From positions 1 to 5,813 of the forward strand of contig CAJVYZ010000206.1 in NCBI GenBank assembly GCA_913009915.1: a DNA stretch of 5,813 nucleotides. Direction: 5' to 3'. Made by a program: the position numbers and the translations under genes. Numbering within the stretch: the stretch's first letter is position 1; the number at the start of each line of letters is the position of its first letter. The notes under the pieces were generated by a model, which was not told where the DNA came from, did not search any database, and saw only the letters and a list, made by a program, of their open reading frames with translations. Below, piece after piece: positions 1-5,339 of this stretch. Source of the DNA: an uncultured Gemmatimonadota bacterium. GTDB lineage: Bacteria > Gemmatimonadota > Gemmatimonadetes > Gemmatimonadales > GWC2-71-9.

Positions 1-18
1 CGTGTGCTCTTCCGATCT
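1..18. other. Illumina TruSeq read-2/index adapter remnant (artefact)
   Basis: These 18 bases, CGTGTGCTCTTCCGATCT, are exactly the 3' end of the TruSeq index (read-2) adapter, whose last 12 bases GCTCTTCCGATCT-type end is shared by TruSeq primers. They are library sequence, not genome. Read in the frame of the gene that follows, the final T of the adapter joins the first two genomic bases to make an apparent TAG at 18-20, so automatic gene callers will miss or misjudge the truncated gene. Confidence 0.97.
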
Positions 19-191
19 AGCACAAGCTCAGAATCTGTCTGAAGGAACTACGGGAGACATTGGTGTGGCTGAAGATCATCAACCGGCTCCGGTTCCTGCC
101 ACCCCGGTACATCGGCCTCCTGCTGGCGGAGGCCAACGAGCTAGTCGCCATATTTGTCGCGAGTGTCCGTACGACTGAAGCCCCGCGATGA
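19..191 (+). CDS. Four-helix bundle protein (23S rRNA intervening-sequence / S23 type), C-terminal fragment
   Basis: This is the last 56 codons of a gene whose 5' part is cut off by the adapter; the stop is TGA at 189-191. The visible protein begins HKLRICLKELRETLVWLK and includes PPRYIGLLLAEANELVAIF and the end VRTTEAPR. The pattern of an ELRET-x-x-WL helix, a short turn, then an LLxEAxELxAIF helix and a basic tail is typical of the last two helices of the four-helix-bundle family first found encoded in intervening sequences of 23S rRNA genes. Family members are about 110-130 residues long, so roughly half is present. Free-standing copies are common in environmental bacteria and their function is not known. 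The related Avd proteins serve diversity-generating retroelements, but no reverse transcriptase or template repeat is visible here. It converges with the AI-2E gene across 130 bp. Family assignment rests on motif recall, not on a search. Confidence 0.72.
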
Positions 192-199
192 CCTCCCCT

Positions 200-239
200 T
201 CACATATCACAAATCATCAATCATCCCTCATATATCACA
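200..239. repeat. AT-rich short-repeat cluster in a convergent intergenic region
   Basis: TCACATATCACA at 200-211 recurs as TCATATATCACA at 228-239, matching at 11 of 12 bases. Between them lies a perfect tandem duplication of the 7-mer AATCATC (212-218 and 219-225). A looser echo, AATCAACAATCAC, follows at about 293-305. The cluster is far richer in A and T than the genes around it. It sits just behind the four-helix-bundle gene, between two convergent genes. I see no strong hairpin with a T-run and no ORF in 192-321. It may be a degenerate spacer repeat of this genome. Confidence 0.6.
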
Positions 240-321
240 CCGCCCTCTCGGAACTAGCGTAAGCACCGCCTGCCAACAACCGAGAACCTCAGAAATCAAC
301 AATCACTAACGAGAAGGCCCA

Positions 322-1392
322 TCACCGCGCAGGCAACACATCCCGAAACGCCTCCCCATAAATCTCCCACACCGTCACAAACAACGCCGCAACAACCGGC
401 CCAATCACAATCCCCGCCGCCCCGAACAACACGATCCCCCCCATGGTCCCAAGAAGAATCAACAGATCCGGCATCTGCGTGTCCTTGCCCACCAGCCAAG
501 GCCGGAGGACATTGTCCACGCTGCCGACCACCGCCGCGTTCCAGATGGTGAGTCCAATGGCCGTCCCCGTCTCTCCGGCGGCAAACAGGTAGATGACCGC
601 GGGCACCCAAATCAACCCGGTCCCCACACCGGGGATGATCGACAGCACCGCCATGATGGTGGCCCAGAACACCGCTCCTTCGATCCCTGCGACCCAGAAC
701 GACAGCCCACCGAGGGCGCCCTGCACGATGCCGATGATCAGGGTGCCTTTGAGCGTGGCCCGGGAGACGGACAGGAACTTACCGACCATGCGGTCCTCGT
801 CTTTGGACTCGAGCGGAACGTAATAGAGGATTTTGTCCAACAACCGCGGACCGTCCAACAGGAAGAAGAACATGGCGTACAGCATGATGAACAACTGAAA
901 TATGAAAATGGCGGTACCTTTGCCGGTGGCTGCCAGAGCGTTCACCATGAACGTTCCTACCCAGGCGGCCAGCTCTCCCGCCTTGGCTTGAATTTGATCT
1001 TTGTACGGCGCCAACTGATCCACCAACGGTATGCTCTCGAGCAGGCGATCCAACTCGTCCGGTTGGGTCATCTGCCGTTCCAGCCATGGCCGGACATCTT
1101 GACTGACTTGCAAGGCCTCTGCCGTGATGATCCCCACCAAGCCGATGAGGGGGAGAATGATGAGCAGGAACACCAACAGCACCGTGGTGACCGACGCCAC
1201 CGAACGCCGCCCGCGAAACCAGCGCGTCAGTCGCTGGAACAGCGGATAGGCCAACCCGCCAAAAACGGCCGCGAAGAACACCGCCGCCAAGAACCCCTTG
1301 ATCATCGAATAGAAGATGAAGGAGATGACCAGCGCCAGCGCCAGGAGAAAGAGTTTGGCGACCTTCTGCTGATCGTGCACGGACTCTGTCAT
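322..1392 (-). CDS. AI-2E / PerM family membrane transporter
   Basis: This is a complete 356-residue polytopic inner-membrane protein of the AI-2E family (YdiK/TqsA/PerM-like). Hydrophobic segments lie near residues 13-29, 33-50, 67-92, 158-179, 216-236, 238-270, 276-290 and 308-342. A soluble stretch of about 60 residues (roughly 95-157) lies between the third and fourth, as in the family. Characteristic C-terminal motifs are PGVGTGLIWVPA (254-265), DNVLRPWLVGK (293-303), a LILLGTMGG helix (311-319) and GIVIGPVV (327-334). Length is typical (about 340-370). An ATG 49 codons upstream is in frame, but it lies inside fumC; the start at 1392 was chosen because it follows fumC by 19 bp with a good ribosome binding site. 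Members have been linked to autoinducer-2 export or Na+/H+ exchange, but most, including this one, have no known substrate. It is probably co-transcribed with fumC. Confidence 0.93.
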   Translation of the reverse strand: MTESVHDQQKVAKLFLLALALVISFIFYSMIKGFLAAVFFAAVFGGLAYPLFQRLTRWFRGRRSVASVTTVLLVFLLIILPLIGLVGIITAEALQVSQDVRPWLERQMTQPDELDRLLESIPLVDQLAPYKDQIQAKAGELAAWVGTFMVNALAATGKGTAIFIFQLFIMLYAMFFFLLDGPRLLDKILYYVPLESKDEDRMVGKFLSVSRATLKGTLIIGIVQGALGGLSFWVAGIEGAVFWATIMAVLSIIPGVGTGLIWVPAVIYLFAAGETGTAIGLTIWNAAVVGSVDNVLRPWLVGKDTQMPDLLILLGTMGGIVLFGAAGIVIGPVVAALFVTVWEIYGEAFRDVLPAR

Positions 1393-1398
1393 TATGGG

Positions 1399-1406
1399 AT
1401 CTCCAA
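1399..1406 (-). promoter_or_regulatory. Ribosome binding site fixing the AI-2E start
   Basis: On the minus strand the gap between the fumC stop and the ATG at 1392 reads TTGGAGATCCCATA. The GGAGA core sits about 8 nt before the ATG, an ideal Shine-Dalgarno distance. This supports the start at 1392 over the longer in-frame ORF that begins inside fumC. Confidence 0.8.
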
Positions 1407-1411
1407 GGCGG

Positions 1412-2821
1412 TTAGTCGCCGTGTGGTTTAGCCATTTTCGCCGGCACAACCGCCGCGTCGAACTCCGCTTCGGTGAGATAGCCAAGAGCCATGGCGGCCA
1501 CCTTGAGCGTGGTCTCGTCCTTCTGAGCTTTCTTGGCAATTTCAGCTGCCTTGTCGTAGCCGATCGACGGAGCCAGCGCCGTCACCAGCATCAGCGAATT
1601 CTCCACGTGCGCGGTGATTCGCTTGGTGTCGGCCTCGAGCCCCTCGACCAGGAACCGGCGGAAGTCCACACACGCATCGGCCAGGATGGTCGCCGACTGG
1701 ATCAGATTGTAGACCATGATCGGCTTGAACACGTTCAGCTCGAAGTTGCCCTGGGAGCCGGCTATCCCGATGGTCACGTCGTTGCCCATGACCTGCACGG
1801 CCACCATGGTCATGGCCTCGCACTGCGTGGGATTGACCTTCCCCGGCATGATGGAGGAACCCGGCTCGTTGGCCGGGAGGATCAATTCTCCCAACCCGGC
1901 TCGTGGCCCCGACCCCGCCCAGCGAATGTCGTTGGCGATCTTCATCAACGCGCCCGCCAGTACCTTGAGGGCACCGGACATGTTCACCAGCGCGTCGTGC
2001 GCCGCCAACGCCGCGAACTTGTTGGGAGCCGAGGTAAACGGCAGTCCCGTCAGCCCGGCGATGGTGTCGGCGCAGCGTTCCCCGAAGCCCTCGGGCGCAT
2101 TGAGACCGGTGCCGACCGCGGTGCCCCCGATGGCCAATTGGAACATCCCGGGCATGGCGAATTCGATGTTGTCGATGGCGGCGTCCAGCTGTGCCACGTA
2201 GCCCGAGAATTCCTGTCCCAAGGTGAGAGGCACCGCGTCCTGTAGGTGGGTGCGGCCGATCTTGACGATGTCATCGAACTCGGCCGCCTTCAGTGCCAGG
2301 GCGTCGCGCAAGTCGCGCACCGCCGGAAGCAGGCGATCGTGGATCACCCGCGTGGCGCCGATGTGCATCGCCGTCGGGAAGGTGTCGTTCGACGACTGTG
2401 ACATGTTGACGTGGTCGTTGGGATGGATGGGATCCTTGCTGCCCATCACCCCACCGGCCATTTCGATGGCCCGGTTGGCGATCACCTCGTTGCTGTTCAT
2501 GTTGGACTGGGTACCGCTCCCGGTCTGCCACACGCGGAGCGGGAAGTGATCGTCCAGGGCGCCGCTGGCCACCTCTTCCGCCGCGCGGATGATGAGGTCG
2601 GCCCGGGTGGTGTCGAGTTTGCCCAGGTCCTGATTGACCATCGCCGCGGCCTTCTTGAGAACGCCGAACCCGTGGATCACCTCGATGGGCATCAGGTCGT
2701 GGCCGATGGAAAAATGGATGAGCGAGCGAGCCGTCTGGGCGCCCCAGTAGCGATCGGCCGGGACTTCGATCTCGCCCATGGAGTCGGCTTCGATGCGGGT
2801 GCTTGTCTGGTTGTCTGTCAT
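1412..2821 (-). CDS. fumC: Class II fumarate hydratase (fumarase C)
   Basis: This 469-residue, oxygen-stable, iron-free fumarase interconverts fumarate and L-malate in the TCA cycle; the family acts as a cytosolic homotetramer. The N-terminal [11 protein letters not shown] and YWGAQTARS blocks mark the fumarase/aspartase superfamily. They are followed by [19 protein letters not shown] (133-139), MSQSSND (140-146) and GRTHLQDA (189-196), which carries the catalytic-site His192 (E. coli His188). The signature [11 protein letters not shown] (321-331) holds the catalytic serine on the mobile loop. The HPND and SSND blocks and the length close to E. coli FumC (467) favour fumarase over aspartase, argininosuccinate lyase or adenylosuccinate lyase. 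Neither the chosen ATG (2821) nor a second in-frame ATG four codons upstream (2833) has a clear Shine-Dalgarno; I prefer 2821 because it gives the more usual N-terminus. It is the first gene of a likely operon with the AI-2E gene and is divergent from queG. Confidence 0.97.
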   Translation of the reverse strand: MTDNQTSTRIEADSMGEIEVPADRYWGAQTARSLIHFSIGHDLMPIEVIHGFGVLKKAAAMVNQDLGKLDTTRADLIIRAAEEVASGALDDHFPLRVWQTGSGTQSNMNSNEVIANRAIEMAGGVMGSKDPIHPNDHVNMSQSSNDTFPTAMHIGATRVIHDRLLPAVRDLRDALALKAAEFDDIVKIGRTHLQDAVPLTLGQEFSGYVAQLDAAIDNIEFAMPGMFQLAIGGTAVGTGLNAPEGFGERCADTIAGLTGLPFTSAPNKFAALAAHDALVNMSGALKVLAGALMKIANDIRWAGSGPRAGLGELILPANEPGSSIMPGKVNPTQCEAMTMVAVQVMGNDVTIGIAGSQGNFELNVFKPIMVYNLIQSATILADACVDFRRFLVEGLEADTKRITAHVENSLMLVTALAPSIGYDKAAEIAKKAQKDETTLKVAAMALGYLTEAEFDAAVVPAKMAKPHGD

Positions 2822-2833
2822 AGGTATGCGCAT

Positions 2834-2975
2834 GTCGTATTAGTGAATGGTCGCGGTGTGCGGTGGAGAGGCCTCCGCACCCCGTACGCCGAACTCCGCA
2901 CGTCGATTGTAGCACTTCTGGCGCGGAGCGGAACCGACCAGGTGCCGAAACCGCCGGCGGAGGTAACTTCACCGC
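2834..2975. promoter_or_regulatory. Divergent fumC/queG intergenic region with hairpin and 21-bp-phased repeats
   Basis: This 142-bp region must hold the promoters of both divergent genes. GTGCGG at 2858-2863 pairs with CCGCAC at 2875-2880. The stem is extended outward by CGG/CCG (2854-2856 with 2882-2884) and inward by GG/CC, with single mismatches between the blocks. The 8-mer CTCCGCAC occurs at 2873-2880 and again at 2894-2901, 21 bp apart, which is about two helical turns. A TAATAC on the minus strand near 2836-2841 could be a -10 element for fumC, but no matching -35 is clear. I cannot assign a promoter with confidence. Confidence 0.35.
2958..2963 (+). promoter_or_regulatory. queG ribosome binding site
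   Basis: CGGAGG lies 12 nt upstream of the ATG at 2976. It is the only strong Shine-Dalgarno match in the region and fits the start that begins MSLEQELK. Confidence 0.72.
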
Positions 2976-3929
2976 ATGTCCCTCGAGCAGGAACTCAAGG
3001 CCAAGGCGGCCGATCTGGGCTTCGTCGCCTGCGGCATCACCGACCTGGCCCCGGTGCCCCACACGGCCGAGTTGGACGATTGGCTGGCCCGGGGCTACGC
3101 CGGAACGATGCGCTATCTGCAACGACAGGCCAGGCGGCGCAAGGACCCTCAGAGAATAGTGCCGGAAGCTAGATCTGTCGTTATTATTTGCGATAACTAC
3201 TACTATCGACAGCTGGGTCCTCAGGCTATCCCCCAGGTTGCCAAGTACGCACTTGGCACTGACTATCATATTGCTATGCGCAATCGCATCAACAACTTAG
3301 CCGATTGGCTCATGGCAAGGGGTGCCAAAACGGCACGCCCATATGTCGACGCCGGCCCCGTCCCCGAGCGAGAGCTTGCTCAGCGCGCCGGTCTGGGTTG
3401 GATCGGCAAGAACACCATGCTCATAGCCCCGAGGGCGGGGTCTTACTTCCTGATTGGGGCGGTATTCACCGACCTGGCCCTGGTTACCGACGCCCCGTTC
3501 ACGGAAGACCACTGTGGCAGCTGTACCCGCTGTTTGGATGCCTGTCCTACCGGCGCGTTCGTGGGCCCCAGAGTACTGGACGCCACCCGCTGCATTTCCT
3601 ACCTCACCATCGAGCACCGGGGCGATATCCCGGAAACACTGGCCGACAGGTTCGAGGGCTGGGCATTCGGCTGCGACATCTGCAACGACGTGTGCCCCTG
3701 GAACCACAAGTTCTCCCAGGAATCGAGCCGGGACGAATTTCGGGCCCGTCCCATTTGGGGCACTGCCAGGAATCAGGACTTCTTCGAGAAGATGGGTGCC
3801 GACGAGTTTGCCGACCTGTTCGGGGACACACCGCTGGAGCGTCCAGGACTCGACGGCATGCGGCGCAACTGGCGGGTTGCCCACCGGGTTGCCGGCGAGC
3901 CAGGTACTGGGGGAGGGAGGGGTGCTTGA
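2976..3929 (+). CDS. queG: Epoxyqueuosine reductase QueG (short form)
   Basis: QueG uses cobalamin and two [4Fe-4S] clusters to reduce epoxyqueuosine to queuosine at the wobble base of tRNAs with GUN anticodons (Tyr, His, Asn, Asp), the last step of queuosine synthesis. The 317-residue protein shows PEARSVV (63-69), the DYH motif (96-98), VDAGPVPERELAQRAGLG (124-141) with the presumed catalytic Asp125, and GWIGKNTM (141-148). The ferredoxin-like part has Cys180, 183, 186 and 190 in CGSCTRCLDACP, then Cys206, then Cys233, 236 and 240 in CDICNDVCPWN. All eight cluster ligands are present. E. coli and Gram-positive QueG are about 380 residues with a C-terminal HEAT-like region; this protein stops soon after the RRNWRVA segment and ends in a Gly-rich tail, so it is a short form. 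Codons about 60-120 (3151-3330) are distinctly less GC-rich than the rest and use AGA, ATA, TTA and AGG. Confidence 0.95.
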   Translation: MSLEQELKAKAADLGFVACGITDLAPVPHTAELDDWLARGYAGTMRYLQRQARRRKDPQRIVPEARSVVIICDNYYYRQLGPQAIPQVAKYALGTDYHIAMRNRINNLADWLMARGAKTARPYVDAGPVPERELAQRAGLGWIGKNTMLIAPRAGSYFLIGAVFTDLALVTDAPFTEDHCGSCTRCLDACPTGAFVGPRVLDATRCISYLTIEHRGDIPETLADRFEGWAFGCDICNDVCPWNHKFSQESSRDEFRARPIWGTARNQDFFEKMGADEFADLFGDTPLERPGLDGMRRNWRVAHRVAGEPGTGGGRGA

Positions 3930-4001
3930 GGTGGCCTGCCCCCTCGCCAGACCGCGGAATGGGTGGTAGATTCAGGCCGCATCCAAATACGGCCGGTTGT
4001 C

Positions 4002-4041
4002 CCCCTCACATCCCTCGGCCGGAGGGTTCGAGGGGTTTGTT
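4002..4041 (+). terminator. Probable rho-independent terminator downstream of queG
   Basis: CCCCTC at 4002-4007 pairs perfectly with GAGGGG at 4030-4035. Inside, CCCTC at 4012-4016 pairs with GAGGG at 4022-4026 around the loop GGCCG. The two stems, 11 bp in total, are separated by an internal loop of four bases against three. TTTGTT follows directly at 4036-4041. This begins 73 nt after the queG stop and precedes the methyltransferase, so it is well placed to separate the two transcripts. The T-run is imperfect. Confidence 0.55.
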
Positions 4042-4065
4042 CCATTGTGGACTGTACACTACAGT
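4037..4065 (+). promoter_or_regulatory. Perfect dyad (operator-like) overlapping a possible promoter of the methyltransferase
   Basis: ACTGTACACTACAGT at 4051-4065 is a perfect inverted repeat: 6-bp arms ACTGTA and TACAGT around CAC. TTGTTC (4037-4042) lies exactly 17 bp before TACAGT (4060-4065), a spacing and composition like a weak sigma-70 -35/-10 pair. If used, transcription would start near 4072, leaving a very short leader before the GTG at 4083. A protein bound to the dyad would then block the promoter. The dyad is certain; the promoter and operator roles are inference. Confidence 0.4.
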
Positions 4066-4082
4066 GAAAGGCCTTTGCCCAA

Positions 4083-4922
4083 GTGGCCCAGACCATCACC
4101 ACCGTCGTCGACTACGACCCGTTCGCCGAGCTTCCGATCTCGCGGCACATCATCAAGATGTTTACCGCCCGGGTCGGTATCCAGCCGGATAGCAAGGTAT
4201 TGGACGTGGGCGCCGGTACCGGGGCATCCGCACTGGAGATCCTCGAGTACCTCAACACCGACGATGGGTGCGAGGGTCACGTCACCTTGCTCGAGCCGGA
4301 AGCCAAGCTGCTGGACGTCGCCCGCTCACGCCTCCCCATGGACGTCGTCGATTGTACCCAAGGCTTTGCCCAGGACTTGGCGAAGATGAACTTTGCTGAA
4401 GACTCCTTCGATTACGCCATATGGAGCAACGGTATTCACTACGTCGAAGACGCCGATGTGGTCGACGAGGTCCTTCGCTCCATCCGCCGAGCCACCAAGA
4501 CCAAGTTCGCCGCGTGGTCGACGTTCATGTCCGACGCCTACGTCGGCAGGACCGCTCGCTTTGCCGGGCTGTGGGTGCTGACGGCGTACCGGAATTTGGG
4601 TCTGGATCCCAAGACCCAGCGAGTCAAGTCGGAAAGCCTGCAGACCCGGGGCGCCGCCGATTGGCGGGCCGCGTTCGAGCGGGCGGGCTTCCACGACGTG
4701 GTGACCCACTTGGAAACCTTCGAGCTGGGTCCCGAGGCCTACCAGGCCATCGCCCGATTCGGCGACTACGTCGAAAACGCAATGCCGCCCATTCCTGACC
4801 GCCCCGACATTACGCTGGGGATACGGAGCCAGGCCCTGGTCGACGCGGCGGAGCAGGTGTACGATCGGCTGGGAGTAAAGACACTGCCCCGGAACTGGCT
4901 CTATATGGAAGCGGCGCCGTAA
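4083..4922 (+). CDS. Class I SAM-dependent methyltransferase, substrate unknown
   Basis: A complete 279-residue cytosolic protein with a Rossmann-type methyltransferase fold. Motif I is VLDVGAGTGASALEIL (39-54), the glycine-rich SAM loop. The acidic residue at the end of strand 2 is Glu71 in TLLEPEAKLLDVAR, expected to bind the SAM ribose. Motif IV is the FDYAIWSNGIHYVED stretch (109-123), followed by the DEVLRSIRRATK helix (128-139) and the strand KFAAWSTF (141-148). Residues 150-279 form a family-specific C-terminal part that I do not recognise. The sequence lacks the markers of UbiE/MenG, rRNA or DNA methyltransferases, so a small-molecule substrate is only a guess. The start is GTG: an in-frame TGA at 4065-4067 leaves no ATG upstream, and AAAGG at 4067-4071 is a weak ribosome binding site. 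It is a single-gene unit with a terminator-like hairpin and a dyad in front. Confidence 0.88.
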   Translation: MAQTITTVVDYDPFAELPISRHIIKMFTARVGIQPDSKVLDVGAGTGASALEILEYLNTDDGCEGHVTLLEPEAKLLDVARSRLPMDVVDCTQGFAQDLAKMNFAEDSFDYAIWSNGIHYVEDADVVDEVLRSIRRATKTKFAAWSTFMSDAYVGRTARFAGLWVLTAYRNLGLDPKTQRVKSESLQTRGAADWRAAFERAGFHDVVTHLETFELGPEAYQAIARFGDYVENAMPPIPDRPDITLGIRSQALVDAAEQVYDRLGVKTLPRNWLYMEAAP

Positions 4923-5108
4923 CCCTCCGTCCCAACCGAGGCTCGCGCCCCGAGGAATGGTCATTCCCCGGTCCCGCTCACGTCGAGCAAGACAACCCCA
5001 ACAAATCAATCTTTCGCGCGGTCGCCGCGTGTTTCATATTTGCCCAGCACCCCGCGTCCGCTGCAGCTAAGCCCCAGGCAATAGGCTTGGGTCGATCCGA
5101 CCCTCGGG
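4923..5108. other. Intergenic region after the methyltransferase, no recognisable gene
   Basis: I find no recognisable protein or RNA gene here. It carries two short dyads. CCGaGGAATGGTCATTCCcCGG at 4950-4971 has 6-bp perfect arms, extended by 3 bp beyond one mismatch, and starts 28 nt after the methyltransferase stop. GGGTCGATCCGACCC at 5089-5103 has 6-bp arms around ATC. The first could end transcription but has no T-run. The second superficially resembles a tRNA T-arm, but no other tRNA arms surround it. Confidence 0.5.
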
Positions 5109-5186
5109 ATGGAGGCGTGGATCGAGAAAATGGCACTTCCAAAATGGTGGCTTGACCCGGCAGCTGAGGACGCTGCCGGCCGATGA
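5109..5186 (+). CDS. Possible tiny ORF or gene remnant overlapping the permease start (ATGA)
   Basis: A 25-codon reading frame encodes MEAWIEKMALPKWWLDPAAE and ends DAAGR. Its TGA stop (5184-5186) overlaps the permease ATG (5183-5185) as ATGA, the arrangement usual for translationally coupled genes. The frame is open back to a TAG at 5082, and the ATG at 5109 has no clear Shine-Dalgarno. It may be a small leader gene, or the 3' remnant of a gene once upstream of the permease, or chance. I recognise no family. Confidence 0.27.
   Translation: MEAWIEKMALPKWWLDPAAEDAAGR
5157..5179 (+). promoter_or_regulatory. GC-rich perfect hairpin with a GAGG loop just before the permease ATG
   Basis: CCGGCAGC (5157-5164) and GCTGCCGG (5172-5179) are perfect 8-bp complements around the 7-nt loop TGAGGAC. 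The loop contains GAGG (5166-5169), the only Shine-Dalgarno-like sequence in front of the ATG at 5183, 13 nt away. The stem ends 3 nt before that ATG. No T-run follows, so it is not a classical terminator. It could once have controlled translation of the permease gene. Confidence 0.45.
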
Positions 5187-5266
5187 TCCGCTACATCTTA
5201 GTACGCCTGCTCCAGGCAATCCCCCTCCTCTTGGGGCTGTGAGCTGGTACGTTTACAGTTGTCGCC
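5183..5266 (+). pseudogene. Broken 5' end of a DppB/OppB-type peptide ABC transporter permease
   Basis: The ATG at 5183 starts MIRYILVRLLQAIPLLLGL, the hallmark N-terminus of DppB/OppB-family permeases (M-[IL]-R-Y-[IL]-x-R-R-L-L-Q-x-I-P-[LV]-L-x-G, the first membrane helix). After 19 codons there is a TGA (5240-5242). Reading through it gives AGTFTVVA, which places Thr-Phe at the spacing seen in intact members (G-[IV]-x-x-x-T-F). The expected L-A-P-G-D-P that follows is absent in all three frames, so similarity ends near 5266. Intact family members are about 310-340 residues. The gene therefore looks decayed by a nonsense change plus loss of everything after the first helix; a join made by misassembly is an alternative. 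The family call rests on a short but distinctive motif. Confidence 0.58.
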
Positions 5267-5301
5267 ACACGCCAACAAGCCCATGGCGCGCCCACAGTCA
5301 T

Positions 5302-5331
5302 AGCCCAAAGTTCATGGTCCAAAGCCCAAAG
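5302..5331. repeat. Short direct repeat before the exported-protein gene
   Basis: AGCCCAAAG occurs at 5302-5310 and 5323-5331, 21 bp apart, with a partial further copy in GTCCAAAG between them. The stretch is a low-complexity C/A-rich spacer ending 8 bp before the ATG at 5340. It leaves no room for a normal Shine-Dalgarno. Confidence 0.5.
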
Positions 5332-5339
5332 CCCGCCTC

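Noticed and set aside
200..239. CRISPR array or attachment site
   Set aside because: Repeats are 7 and 12 bp, tandem or imperfect, with no regular 30-40-bp spacers and no nearby integrase or tRNA.
19..321. Diversity-generating retroelement (Avd-like protein plus template repeat)
   Set aside because: Four-helix-bundle proteins include Avd, but there is no reverse transcriptase, no variable/template repeat pair, and the next gene is a convergent transporter.
1393..1539. In-frame N-terminal extension of the AI-2E protein by 49 residues
   Set aside because: It lies wholly inside the fumC coding sequence, is rich in Arg and Pro like a shadow frame, and the internal ATG at 1392 has a well-placed GGAGA.
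1394..2245. Long plus-strand ORF of 283 codons opposite fumC, and similar long frames opposite or within queG and the methyltransferase
   Set aside because: These are shadows of GC-rich coding genes; their translations are low-complexity and Arg/Gly/His-rich with no recognisable motif, while the true frames carry family signatures.
5085..5110. Possible tRNA T-arm in GGGTCGATCCGACCC
   Set aside because: The loop would be only three bases, it lacks the TTCRANY loop, and no acceptor, D or anticodon arms can be built around it.
5240..5242. TGA read as tryptophan or selenocysteine in the permease fragment
   Set aside because: Similarity ends about eight codons later regardless, no SECIS-like element is evident, and other genes here use TGA as a normal stop.
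5316..5336. Shine-Dalgarno for the exported-protein gene
   Set aside because: The bases before the ATG are AAAGCCCGCCTC-like with no purine-rich GGAG; the start rests only on the signal peptide and the ATG.
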